Assembly: GCA_963281255.1 (NCBI GenBank)
Contig: OY725493.1
Span: 2,293,550 to 2,357,549, forward strand
Direction: 5' to 3'
Length of the DNA: 64,000 nucleotides
From: Aphrocallistes beatrix
Taxonomy: Eukaryota > Porifera > Hexactinellida > Sceptrulophora > Aphrocallistidae
A program made the translations under genes and the position numbers. The notes under the pieces are model-generated. The model was not told the DNA's origin. It ran no database searches and saw only the letters and a list, made by a program, of their open reading frames with translations. Positions 42,517 to 53,690 of the stretch are shown here, one piece after another. How positions within the stretch are numbered: the stretch's first letter is position 1; each line of letters begins with the position of its first letter.

Positions 42517-44624
42517 CTAAACCAGCTTCTTAGCTTCAAAGAAGCTTTTGAGATGTCTCATCTGCAGAAATCCGATTACTAGCACGATTATAACCTGTCC
42601 TAACGACCACCAGAGCACCCTGGCATTCGTAGACTCAGACGTGTATCTGAATCTTTCCTCCCTCGACCGCTGATAGTCCTGCTCCTTGTTGATCTGGTCG
42701 ACATGCTCCAGCAGCTTGCGCACCCGCAGCTGCATGTCATTCAGTTTCTCTTTCGTAGCTACTTCCTCGTAGTTAACGGCATGCTCTCCCGTCTAGATAC
42801 AGATGATAATACGGAGTGCGTTTGTAACATCAATCCATTAAATTCTAATTATAAATATCAGCCAATATTGACTCCTAATTCCGAAGTTAGTTATGCCAGG
42901 GGCTCTAGGGGGGCAAACTGGCTTATGCAAATGATTTGATCCTCCCACCCAAACTAAACCAAGTAACAACCACGCCCATGGATTTAAACCCTTCTGTCCT
43001 CCCTGGCCAGCCCTTTGCTAAGCCCTGGACAGTTCATGAACTCTAAAGATTTATAAACTATTTATGTTTAGGCCACTGTTAATGAGAACCTTGTTTCAGC
43101 TCCAAAACATACAGTCAGGGTCGCTTATTATGAACAATCGTTTATTATGAACTAACCTCCTGGTCCCAATTTCCATTTTTAGATAGGATTTGTATTGAAT
43201 CAAGTTCGCTTAATATGAAGTATCTCTATTATGAACATATTTTTTGGTCTCCTGGTGGTTCACAATAAGCGACCCTGACTGTAGTGAATACCCTAAGATA
43301 ACGTGGGGTCAAAGGTATAAATAGAAATGACCCCACTTTCATTTTCAATTTCAATTCAACATTCCTAGGCAAAGTAGGTTAAGTATTGTTCTCTGCGTGC
43401 TTTATTTTTTATAACCAAATAGGGGCTATTATTTAACAAATTATTACCAATTTATATAAAGCTTGTAAAATATATGAGAAAATGGTACAATAATAACAAT
43501 AATGACATATTAATGCAGCACACGAATCTTGATGCGGGTGGGGAGCTGAAACAAGTTTCTTGTGGCTATATAACGTTCCAGATATTGGAACGCTTAATTT
43601 TCAGAAATGGAGCCTTAAGTCTATAAAATCAGATAGAAAATGATTGAATTAAGTCTTTAGACATCCTCGTCCTATTTATATCTGTCTTCTGGACAATTGA
43701 TTATTAATTTAATTAACTAATAAATAGAGCATAAAAGGAACACTGGAGCGTATTTTAATACAGTTCTATGGAACATTTTCTCTGAAATGTTAAAACCCTC
43801 TATTCACTGTTTTTTCAATGAATTTTTATTGTGGTGGTATAACCCCAATTGATAGTCTCATAACAAAAAAGTCGCATTTCTCAGTATAAAATTTATTCCC
43901 TTCTTTTAGCATTCTGGGAAATTTTGAATTAATTTTTAGTGCATAATTCCATATTTTAAAGGAGCCCTGAGGAGCGGGGAGTTAAATGCTCTGCTAATAA
44001 CTTAAGTAATTTAATTTATGTGACCTTATATTTTAAAAAGAATTATTTTGGTTAAACGTATGACTAGAATGTAGAGGACATCCTGGGCTATCTCAGGAGA
44101 GCAATGGTTCGGTTGTTCCACCATGTACATAGTAAGACGGGACGATACAGACTGAATTACGCTTGCTGCTCTTGTCCTTGTAACGCCTATGTGCCTATCG
44201 GAATTCTTTAATCCGAATTATTAAACCAATGAATCAAAATACGTAATTGTAAACCAACCTGTATGTCTAGATGCACTCGAAGCTTTAGGCCAGAAAACCA
44301 TTGATCACTCGTAGATTTGAGACAAATGGAATGTTCACCTGGATAGTTTGAAGTGAAACTGAACCTCCCTTCAGCCTGGAAATCCTTGGATTGGATCACA
44401 TTCCTGTCAGGACCTGTGATGGTGACATGCATTCCGATCGACGGACCAGCAGTCACCCATGCCTGTTGACTAATGTCATGCGTCTCAATCTTATACTGTC
44501 CAATCACTGGAGTTTCAGTGGGGATCTCCTCAATGAAGCACTTTTCTTCTTTCTCGTGGATATAGAAGTAGAGGCAGGTTGCTGAAGAGAACAGAGTGAA
44601 GACAAGGAGTAGAGATAACTTCAT
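42517..44624 (-). CDS. TMED9: p24-family cargo receptor (TMED4/9), two exons
   Basis: Type I membrane protein of ER-Golgi COPI/COPII vesicles. Exon 1 (44259-44624, or from an upstream ATG at 44672) encodes a signal peptide ([17 protein letters not shown]) and GOLD domain ([31 protein letters not shown]), ending LRVHLDIQ. Exon 2 (42517-42792) reads [20 protein letters not shown], a coiled coil ([20 protein letters not shown]), a transmembrane helix ([20 protein letters not shown]) and the tail FFEAKKLV with a KKxx COPI signal. The donor is CAG|GTTGGT and the acceptor CTAG|ACG; phase and sequence fit vertebrate TMED9 and TMED4, which share this tail. The 1466-bp intron contains an M1 MITE. Intact. 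Confidence 0.92.
43112..43281. mobile_element. MITE family M1, copy 5 (inside TMED intron)
   Basis: 170 bp, CAGTCAGGGTCGCTTATTAT to AATAAGCGACCCTGACTG, perfect TA on both sides. It lies in the TMED intron. Confidence 0.9.
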
Positions 44625-44672
44625 TCGTGGGCTAATATGAAGAAGCCAATTAAAAATGTAAAATTTAGTCAT

Positions 44673-45720
44673 GGGATCAAATGTATGTTACAATTCATAT
44701 TAGGCTGCTGTTAGTTGGAAACTTTTGGTAGGGCATTGGTCGACCGTGAAAAGAAGATTGTGATCCCGATCTCGATCATTTTTCGATTATTTTAGTTGCT
44801 TGACACATCATTTTGTATGAACCAAACTCGAAATACCTTCCAAGCTCAGCTATGAATCTTCAAAAATTTTCAAAAATGATCGGGAAAGGATCGCTGATCC
44901 TCATTCGATCGTCGAAATAGGATCGCGATCATTGATCGTCAGATCCTAATGCTAATTGGTTACTTCATACGTATATTGCCATCAGTATCTCATTCTATAT
45001 CCGATACATGGTTTGATTATTAATATTAGTCGAAATCGTTTTTGTGCGACCGGATTTTAGGTTCCAAGTGACCCGCATTCGAAATGAAATATTCCTCACA
45101 AATACGTAAATCTGATAGTCAGTCATAAGCTGGTAGATTTCATTATATTCAGTTCGAGCTATTATTATACAATTATGATGTGTCAATGTGTCATTTGTAA
45201 ACAAGAAAATTGATTTGCCTCGAAATACTTTCAGAATTCAAGAAATAGCGTTTCAGTGGGAATAATTTTAAAAATTTTCTTGGGGGCCACGATACCCTAG
45301 TAACTGACATCTCCAACGCAAAAGATTCTTAAAATAGAAGCCAAGATTTGGAAAATACTAATACCAAACCTGGGGAGGACAGACCCGGAACCCAGAATCA
45401 TAAACTTGGTGGCTATGGTGCCTAGTGACTAAGGTGACCCACATTGGGATCACTCCAACTTGGACCTATGAGAATCCTCCTAGGCTCATTTAGGTATGCT
45501 GCAAACGCGCTATCAATTGAGGCAACTGTTAAAAAGTTACAGCGTGTTGATGTGACATGGAATATTTCACTGCTAATTTCATAACCATACCAAATGAGGT
45601 ATTAAAAATCCATTGCGCATGCGGAATCGTCATACTGCGCATGATCAATTGACCCTCATTGCATGATCTATCATCACTTTGCACATAATGCGCAAAAATC
45701 ACTTAAAATATTTCTATATA
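44673..45720. other. Intergenic, nothing recognised
   Basis: 5' flank of TMED plus about 1 kb of AT-rich DNA. ATCG-containing inverted motifs (GATCGCGATC-like, 44755-44945) recur near 10.2 kb and 14.1 kb. No gene. Confidence 0.5.
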
Positions 45721-46214
45721 CAAGCGCGCTTCGCTTGCTTGCGCTGCGCGGCTGGCGGACACTTCGTGTCCGCCGGAGGCTCCCTTTGGTCGCCTGGAGG
45801 TGACATTGGTTAATTAAACGGGATATATCATCTCTAAATATGTCCTACTTAGTTTTAAAATCGATATCACTCGAAAAAACACCAAATTTGTCAATTTTTA
45901 AAATTTTGATGAGTAATGATGACGTCATAGCAAAGTGATGAGTCATCATTTTTTAATGATAGTTGCATCATATGTGAGACGTGTTAATATACAGATTCTA
46001 TTAAAATTTCAGCCTTCTATCTCCTATAATGGCTGAGTTATGCCCGAATAACTGTGTTGCTTAACTTTTAAAAAGGTGACAATGACGTCATAATTCCATG
46101 ATGAGTCGACATTTTGCTCTGAGCTCAGAACTTACTGGAGCCATATAAAAGATTCCCACATGCCAAAAATCAGCTTTCTACGCCTGGCAGTTTCTTCAAT
46201 CAATTCGTTACAGA
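45721..46214 (-). mobile_element. Hairpin-ended repeat family H, inverted copy
   Basis: Complete copy on the reverse strand: hairpin block at 45721-45800 (CAAGCGCGCTTCGCTTGCTT, GGCGGACACTTCGTGTCCGCC region) and CAATTCGTTACAGA at 46214. It is head-to-head with the next copy across TA repeats and ATCCTTACTATTAAAACTCG motifs. Confidence 0.85.
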
Positions 46215-46282
46215 TATATCCTTACTATTAAAACTCGATTAATGTTTGTGTATATATATATCCTTACTATTAAAACTCGATG

Positions 46283-46322
<40 letters not shown>

Positions 46323-46325
<3 letters not shown>

Positions 46326-46848
46326 GTAACGAATTGATTGAAGAAACTGCCGGGCGCAGAAGGCTGATTTTTGGCATGTGGGAGTCTTTTGGCTATGGCT
46401 CCAGTAAGTTCTGAGTTCAGAGCAAAATGTCGACTCATCATGGAATTATGACATCATTGTCACATTTTTAAAAGTTAAGCAACACAGTTATTCGGGCATA
46501 ACTCAGCCATTATAGGAGATAGAAGGCTGAAATTTTAATAGAATCTGTATACTAACATACCATCACTTTGTAATGACGGCTGAAATTTTAAGGCTGAAAT
46601 TTTAATAGAATCTGTATACTAACATACCATCACTTTGTAATGACGTCATCATTACGCATCAAAAATTTTAAAATTGACAAATTTGGTGATTTTTAGAGTA
46701 TTATCGATTAGCACAGTAGAACAGACATATTTAGAGATGTTATCTCCCTTATAATTAACCAATGTGACTCCAGGCGACCGAAGGGAGCCTCCGGCGGACA
46801 CAAAGTGTCCGCCAGCCGCGCAGCGCAAGCAAGCGCGAAGCGCGCTTG
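46323..46848 (+). mobile_element. Hairpin-ended repeat family H, copy with internal duplication
   Basis: Starts TCTGTAACGAATTGATTGAA and ends at the GCGCGCTTG hairpin. An internal segment (AGGCTGAAATTTTAATAGAA to TTTGTAATGACG) is directly repeated around 46520-46645. Confidence 0.85.
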
Positions 46849-46876
46849 TATATATCTATCTATATCTATCTATATA

Positions 46877-47372
46877 TCTGTAACGAATTGATTGAAGAAA
46901 CTGCCGGGCGTAGAAAGCTGATTTTTGGCATGTGGGAGTCTTTTGGCTATGGCTCCAGCAAGTTCTGAGCTCAGACGAAAATGTCGACTCATCATGGAAT
47001 TATGACGTCATTGTCACATTTTTAAAAGTTAAGCAACACAGTTATTCGAGCATAACTCAGCCATTATAGGAGATAGAAGGCTGAAATTTTAATAGAATCT
47101 GTATACTAACATGCCTCACATATGATACAACTATGATCAAAAAATGATGACTCATCACTTTGCTATGACGTCATCATTACTCATCAAAATGTTAAAAATT
47201 GACAAATTTGCTGTTTTTTCGAGTGATATCGATTTTAAAACTAAGATGGACATATTTAGAGATGATATATCCTGTTTAATTAACCAATGTCACCTCCAGG
47301 CGACCGAAGGGAGCCTCCGGCGGACACAAAGTGTCCGCCAGCCGCGCAGCGCAAGCAAGCGAAGCGCGGTTG
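46877..47372 (+). mobile_element. Hairpin-ended repeat family H, tandem copy
   Basis: Direct neighbour of the previous copy across a short TATC/TA spacer. It is followed by (TA)n, (CAAA)n and AATCGAGTTTTAATAGTAAG, the inverse of the motif on the other side of the cluster. Confidence 0.85.
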
Positions 47373-48229
47373 TATATATATATATATACACAAACAAACA
47401 AACAAACAATAATCGAGTTTTAATAGTAAGGATGCAAACTATTCCAAAAATTAATGTCGCTAAAACCGCCACATTGCATTGAATATTTAGCGCAAAAAAA
47501 GTATCATTTCGGCTCATTTTTGATCCAATCTCCAACTAAAACGCCTCGGACCGAGCAGAGAATCCTATCAATCGGACCTAAAAGCCTCCATTCTTCACCA
47601 TTGGGATTGTATTCCTCCCTAATATGGCAATTGATCATGCGCAATGTGACGATTGCGCATGCGCAATGGACTTTTTAATATATGACCAAATGGAACAAAG
47701 CGAGAAAGTGTCTGTTGGCTTATAAATGAGGAGTTTACCCAAAACTGGCTCTGCTTATCCATGCCAGTCGATGCCAGCTGGCGTTCAGACCTTTCGAAAC
47801 ATTTCGTCGATTCAGACGGTGAAGGACTTCTCATAATTGTCGAAATGATCATGTGACCGCGTTCACCCTCACACTGCTGTACAGTGAGTTGATCAGTTAC
47901 CGCCTCATCAGGCGACAACCCCATCCTGTCCAACCCTCCCGATTTCGTTTGTCTATCCCGACTCCCGACGCAAGTCCCGCCGGGAGCTATATAATCCCGA
48001 TTTGACCTGTTTTCTCCCTATTTAATTAACCCGCTATTCTACATTGTTTATTCAATATTTCCCTAAACTTTAAGACAATAACCACGCGTATTGGGTTTTA
48101 GACCACTACTCTTTTGGATTTGCTATTGTTATATTTTACACTTCACCATTTAATTATTAGCGTAAACTGTGGTATAATATTGTATGGATAATGAGGGATA
48201 TTTAGTTAAAATATCATATATTGAAAATT
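47373..48229. other. Intergenic
   Basis: After the repeat tail there is no recognisable gene. A block at 47930-48010 (CCCGATTTCG, GTCCCGCCGGGAGC) looks like a transposon end with no seen partner. Confidence 0.4.
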
Positions 48230-48970
48230 ACTATTCGCATGCGAATAAGCTACTATTCGCATGCGAGCAAGCTACTATTCGCATGCGAATAAGCAACAAT
48301 TACGAATCAGATTCAAGGAACTGTTACACGAAAAATAGACACCCCCAGAATGGTTCCCCTGGTCAATATATTTCGTAATATTTGGACCCCCTTCGGAACT
48401 AATATTTCTATGTTATCCTCGAAAATATATGGACCATCATTATACAAAGGTCAATTGTAATAGGAAAGTCGACCACGGAACAATTTTTAAGTGGATGCAA
48501 TGTACAGGTGACCGCTATAAAAATTTGTTCAATAGAATATTGTAAAATCGGGATGTCCCGCCATGAACGGAATGGGTGGCGTGTATGGAAGGCTTTTCAG
48601 TTGTCATTAGTACAGTAAACAAATGCTCTCTGACTCTAGTCATGATTACGTCAGGGCCGTATTCTCGGGGTGAGGATTGGTAGGGTCTTTGGGCTAGGAC
48701 TCAGGATTGGTAGAACTATTTTGGACAAATCGTATCATAGCTAATAGAAGGTAATAGCCTTCGGCTAATTCATGTAAGGCAAAGGCCCTTCCAACCCGAC
48801 CGGAGCCTACGCCTATGTCATTCTGTGGGAGTCCAAAATTTTGTGACATTTCCTTGAATATGATCCATAATTGTAATTTATTCGCATATGCAAATACTAG
48901 TAGTAACTTGTTCACATGCGAATAGTAACTTGTTCGCATGCGAATAGTAGTTTGTTTGCATGCAAATAGT
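48230..48970. mobile_element. 22-bp-array element, family P2, copy 1
   Basis: The left end has three tandem 22-bp units centred on TTCGCATGCGAA (GCATGC at 48237, 48259, 48281). The right end has three inverted units (48914, 48936, 48958) plus a fourth degenerate one. The inner flanks (ATTACGAATCAGATTCAAGG and its inverse) also match. The interior includes GTAATAGCCTTCGGCTAATT and CCGACCGGAGCCTACGCC. No coding. Confidence 0.82.
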
Positions 48971-49846
48971 AGTTTTTAATCCTCATAATTCTAGTAGATT
49001 CTGTTGGTGGAACGCAGCGATTGCGATGGAAAGTGAAGAGTTATATCCCACTTTTGACTAATCTTGTTTTGATTGCCGACAGCAAAACAATTAATAATTC
49101 ACATACGTTTTACAATTAATTAAAACGTCAAATCTTGATAAGTAAAATATCTGAAAATTTCAGGCAGTATGCTTAATAACTGATTGAAAATGCCTGGAAT
49201 TTTCAGGTACTATTATACATAATAATATCTGCTGAAATTATGATAACTGATTTGACGTTTTAACTGTAACATATACTACATGCAATTAAAAATTCACTTG
49301 GCATCTCGTGTAGTAGTATGGAGTGCGAAAACACTAATTTCCTCATCATAGAATTTATCCTGAGTTGGCAAGCCCTTTGCAAGTCGATTAGTGCAGAGTG
49401 GAATTATTTTATCTGTTGAAATTCGATTTGGAGGTAACTTCAATCACCGAATGCTCCTTTTGCCAAATTGTCCCCTATTAAGACAATCCTGCAAAAGGAA
49501 TATCTGAATCGATATGACTTGGTAGAATGTCTGAGGTATTCCTGAGAGATGTGTAGGCATCTCCCTTGTTTAAATAAGTTTCACCATCCAGGTAGCCAAT
49601 GAGATAATCAACGAGCAACCGATATAGGCAGGGGCGTCGTGCCCATAGTCCCAGGGGGGACCGGGCCCACCAAAAATTTTTCTAGTCCCATAGATTTTCA
49701 CTTGTGTCCACCAGATTTTCATTTGCCCCCCCCCCCCCCATTTTAGAACTTTTTTAGAATTTTTTAAAACTGATCGTTTGGAAAGGGGACTTCCAAACGC
49801 TCAGTTAAAAAAAATTAGAATTCGTAATCTCTAGCAAATCCTAAAG
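48971..49846. other. Intergenic with small hairpins and a hAT-like end
   Basis: An imperfect inverted repeat at 49117-49263 (AACGTCAAATC/GATTTGACGTT), a hAT-like end CAGGGGCGTCGTGCCC at about 49628, a run of 12-13 C at about 49726 and a hairpin CGTTTGGAAAGG...CCAAACG at 49770-49805. No gene. Confidence 0.5.
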
Positions 49847-50544
49847 TTTAGGTTATTTCATAAGTACTGAGCCGTTATCTGTATTCAAAAGTTAGTGGAA
49901 TTATCCCATTTTCGATTTGTCCATTGTATAGCTCAGGGGATCAGCTAGCGATTTGCATACAAAATTACTGTGATAGGACAACTATTGTGGTTCCTACATC
50001 CAATTTAAGTACATCAGTTTAGGATACTGCCTTCAAACGTGAATTTTGAGTTCTCTAAGGCTGTATTTCATTTCTGAGCAAATTTGGATTAAAACTGATC
50101 CTTCCATTAAATTCTACATAAAAAACCCCATAAATATTTATTTATTTGTAGCATTATGGTTTTAGGCTGGGGAATAAATTGTTTATGAAATGGTATACTA
50201 CCACTCTTGTCCCATTTTTAGGGGGAGAAAATTGGGAAAAAATCACACACATATGTTCTTAATTATTTGACCTTTTAATGATCTTATTCCACGAATTCAA
50301 AAAAATATCACCAAATTCATTTTTAAGCCATTTTCAATGGGGGAGATTCCAATTTTTCAACAGTCACCTAAACCATGTGTATATAAATCGAACGCACCAA
50401 TCACCATAATTGTTCTATCACAACAATCCTATATGCAAATCGAAAGCTGATCCCCTCAGCTATACAATGGACAAATCGAAAATAGTATATTTTCACTAAC
50501 TTCTGAATACAGATCACGGCTCAGTACTTATGAAATGACCTAAG
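49847..50544. mobile_element. Long inverted-repeat MITE family M2, copy 3
   Basis: 698 bp: TTTAGGTTATTTCATAAGTA at the left, CTTATGAAATGACCTAAG followed by TA at the right. Sequence is very close to copy 2. It ends 94 bp downstream of the PSTK stop codon. Confidence 0.87.
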
Positions 50545-50638
50545 TATATTCTAATCAGACTAACAAATTGAATAACAACATCTGCATACATAATTATCTC
50601 AACCGGGATATCAATTACTAATTTCTAATATTAGCTAC

Positions 50639-51628
50639 CTACTGAGTTCCAAGCATTGCTTCCTTCATCATTTGAACAACTACGAGTTCAATCTCGCTTG
50701 GTGTCACTTCGTTCTCGAAAATTTCTTCACTCAACTGATTCAGAACTTCTCTTCTTTTTACATTGCACTTCTCAGCATACAGTTTGAGAGCTTGCTTTCC
50801 CAATTCCTTCTTACTTTCCTCCTTTACCATACTTCCTACTAACTTTCTAAGCGTGATGTCGCATTGGTGTGTGATACTAGCATTCGTTTCGTTCCGAGCT
50901 GCTTCTTTATGGGAGAGGATCTGCTCAGAATCTGCTAAAAGAGGCGGTAGTTTTAATGAAGATTCCTGCATTTTTGTGATAATTGCATCGAATTCAAAAT
51001 CTTTAGCAGTATCAATCTTGATTGTTTCTTGTTCCCATTTGTAAACGGACCCAGCTGGACTAGACAATTGTCCATGAATGTTTAGAATAGCTTGCTCAGG
51101 GACTGGGTGTTCTCTTGCCTTGTTGCGGACTATGCACTCTTCAAGACTTGTTTCAAAGCAAAGCTGTAAGAAACCAGTTCTATGCTTCCTAGCAAGTCTG
51201 TAGTATTCGTACCGCATGCTCCTGTAGTGGAATGTATCGTCAAGGACTAGTATTATGGCTTTATTATTGAAGTCTGTATGCAATTGTGATAATAGCAAAT
51301 CAGAAAACTGTTTATCAGGGCACTCTCCAAAAGGATAGCCTCAGTAACTGTCAATCTGTTCTCGCAAAAAATCTCGATGCTTTTTCCAAATGAAAGTTTC
51401 ATCAGGAGAACCTCCAGCTTGACATCTAGTATCCCTCGGAAGAAATGCATCAAACTCAACACAAATTAAATTCAAATTAGACTCAGTTGATTCGAGATAG
51501 CTCTTGAAAGAATGAATGAAAGTGGACTTCCCACTTGCTGGAATGCCAATCAATATACAGAGCAATTTAACACCCAGTTTCAAACTAGCTGAACCTAAGC
51601 TAGCCATAATATATGTATATCTTGTCAT
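50639..51628 (-). CDS. PSTK: L-seryl-tRNA(Sec) kinase, with one in-frame TGA
   Basis: Kinase that phosphorylates Ser-tRNA(Sec) in the archaeal/eukaryotic selenocysteine pathway. P-loop GIPASGKST, a second block LVLDDTFHYRSMRYEYY followed by RLARKHRTGFLQLCF (typical of PSTK), NKAREHPVP, and a helical C-terminal domain ending VVQMMKEAMLGTQ. The frame is continuous over 329 codons (first ATG at 51628; ATG at 51607 also possible) except for one TGA at 51341-51343, between LREQIDSY and GYPFGECPDKQFSD. Both sides read as good PSTK protein. The TGA may be a nonsense change (CGA to TGA is a simple CpG transition), an assembly error, or read through; it is not at a known functional residue. Length is normal for PSTK (human about 348). 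Confidence 0.85.
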
Positions 51629-52018
51629 TTGAACAAATTGAGGGTAAAAACAATCTACAGAAACTCCTGTTATTAACGGTAAACGGATGTTTCGTCGCTG
51701 ATATCTCTCCTAATGGAATTACAAACTGTTGGGAAACATGAATTGGTTCTCAAGCTGAATAGAATTAATAGGATTGAGGATTTTGGAGAGTATTATGTAT
51801 AAGAGCAAAGAGAAAGTGGGCATTTTGGGTTTGAAATAATACCAAATGGCATGCGAGAGTGGTATTTTTATTTCGTGAGGGGGTGGGTGATTGTCATTTA
51901 TTATTTGTTAGGATGAATGGGAGAATGAAAGTGAGGATTCGATCATTTCATTCAAAGAAATATCAGCGACGAAACATCCGCCATTCGTTATTAACCAAGT
52001 AGGATATAACGAAATGAG
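51629..52018. other. 5' flank of PSTK
   Basis: AT-rich; CGACGAAACATCCG-type sequence at 51965 recurs inverted near 51685 (CGGATGTTTCGTCG), giving a hairpin-ended block of about 290 bp. No gene. Confidence 0.5.
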
Positions 52019-52235
52019 GAGGTATTAAAAAGTCCAGAGAACTTGTTCCTATGGTCCAGAGAACATGTTCGTATAGTCCAGAAAACATGTACCCCTGACA
52101 TTTATGTGCCTGCGGACAAGATTTCACGCCTCTAGAGCTACCGCGATCCGTCCAACTAACTTACCCGTCCGGCCCAGTTCAGATCGAGTGTAGACCACAT
52201 GGAAGAAAACTGAGTCCGCAGTCCCATAGGACTGA

Positions 52236-52854
52236 ACGAGTGTGAAGTTGGCAGCGAAATCCATGTACACTTTAGAATGCGATAATTTGGAAACCAGGGC
52301 TGATATAAGGAATTCCTTTCACACAAGTAAATAATACATATGGTATATTGTTTTATTAAAATATCAACTAAATCTGACACTTGGTCATCCCGTGATGACT
52401 TTGCAAACTTTGACCATTTTAAGGATTTTTCTGTTTTTTTTCGATACTGTGTGCACTTTTGTGTGCGATTATTTCGAAACCAGTAGTGATACGAGAAATT
52501 CCTTTCACAAAAGTAAATAATACCTATGGTATATTGTGTTATTAAAATATCAACTAAATCTGACACTTGGTCATCCCGTGATGACATTGCAAACTTTGAC
52601 CATTTTAAGGATTTTTCTGTTTTTTTTCGATACTGTGTGCACTTTTGTGTGCGATTAGTTGGAAACCAGTAGAGATACGAGGAATTCCTTCCACACAAGT
52701 AAATAATACCTATGGTATATTGTGTTATTAAAATATCAACTAAATCTGACACTTGGTCATCCCGTGATGACTTTGCAAACTTTGAACATTTTATGGATTT
52801 TTCTGGTAGTTTTCGATACTGTGTGTACTTCTGTGTGCGATAGTTGGAAACCAG
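52236..52854. repeat. Left Foldback arm: about 3 units of 186 bp
   Basis: Period marks (GGAAACCAG or variant) fall at 52289, 52475, 52661 and 52846, spacing 186, 186, 185. Each unit contains GTGCACTTTTGTGTGCGAT and TCATCCCGTGATGAC palindrome-like segments. Because 186 = 3 x 62, frames stay open through the array, giving spurious repetitive reading frames. Confidence 0.93.
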
Positions 52855-53046
52855 ATAGGCTTTAGCTCTATCTTTCCAGTGAAAGATATTATGTTTACAT
52901 TTTCCCTTCTTAATGTCTTCATTATAATTGTTTTACCCAACTACTGTGATTAGATAAATGGATATTGTTTTATGAATTCTATTTCTAAGTACTAAAACGA
53001 TAATCTAATTTTAATCTACAAATTTCTACCTAAACACATGATCTAA

Positions 53047-53690
53047 TCAATCTCTATTGGACTTTCTATTCAGTTCCACTATAGAGTCTACTTTAACAAC
53101 AGGTTGATAATGATCCATATATAATCGAAAATATAATCTCTTTTCTGTCAATGGATGAGCATCATGCTTGTTAATAAATCCATGAGCCGAAAATTTAACC
53201 CATGAGGATAGAGAATCACGATAGACAAAAATATCGGTTTTTAACAATATTGCAGTTAGAAATAATTCTTGATCTGTGCCCCAGGATCTATTACGATCTA
53301 TTTTGCTCTTCTGTATATATTGTTCGATTGAACAGCAAACTCCGCCTAACAGTATGTCATTTTGTGTGTAACAGTACCTAGTGCATTCTTCTCTATATTT
53401 CCCCTTCATATTTTGAATCAATACTTCTCTGATTTCTTGGTGATAATGATCGCTCCCAGTTATAACATATGAGATTGACCGGAATAAACAATTCCCATCA
53501 GGAGAAATCCTTTTTTCTTTCGACGGCCTTAACTCGCGAATTTGCGAGTTTTTATCCTTTGATTCATTCTCGTAAAGAACACCACACACATATGTTAGCT
53601 GTAAGAATTTACACTTTTCTCTCTGCCAAATTTCATTTACTGGTGAGAAGTCACCGTGATCATAATACGTACTTCTTGCATTGTAATATC
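53047..53690 (-). other. OTU-type cysteine protease domain of the transposon protein
   Basis: Contains ISPDGNCLFRSISYVITGS with the catalytic Asp and Cys, and LYMDHYQPVV with the catalytic His near the end, giving a complete OTU active site. Its frame is open from about 53690 (HGDFSPVNEIWQREKCKFLQ) with no ATG before the domain, and it overlaps the end of the upstream transposase frame. It was therefore most likely the C-terminal domain of one protein, separated now by a frame shift. OTU enzymes cleave ubiquitin or ubiquitin-like chains. Confidence 0.85.

Noticed and set aside
41452-44624. FAXDC2 and TMED as an operon
   Set aside because: Same strand and 219 bp apart, but no trans-splicing evidence or functional link; close spacing alone is not enough.
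51340-51382. Tiny 41-bp intron removing the PSTK TGA
   Set aside because: A GT...AG pair exists, but removing it shifts the frame into an immediate stop.
52156-52752. 198-codon reverse-strand frame with three similar 62-residue repeats
   Set aside because: It is the 186-bp arm satellite of the Foldback element read through. There is no evidence of coding constraint and similar frames occur in the opposite arm.
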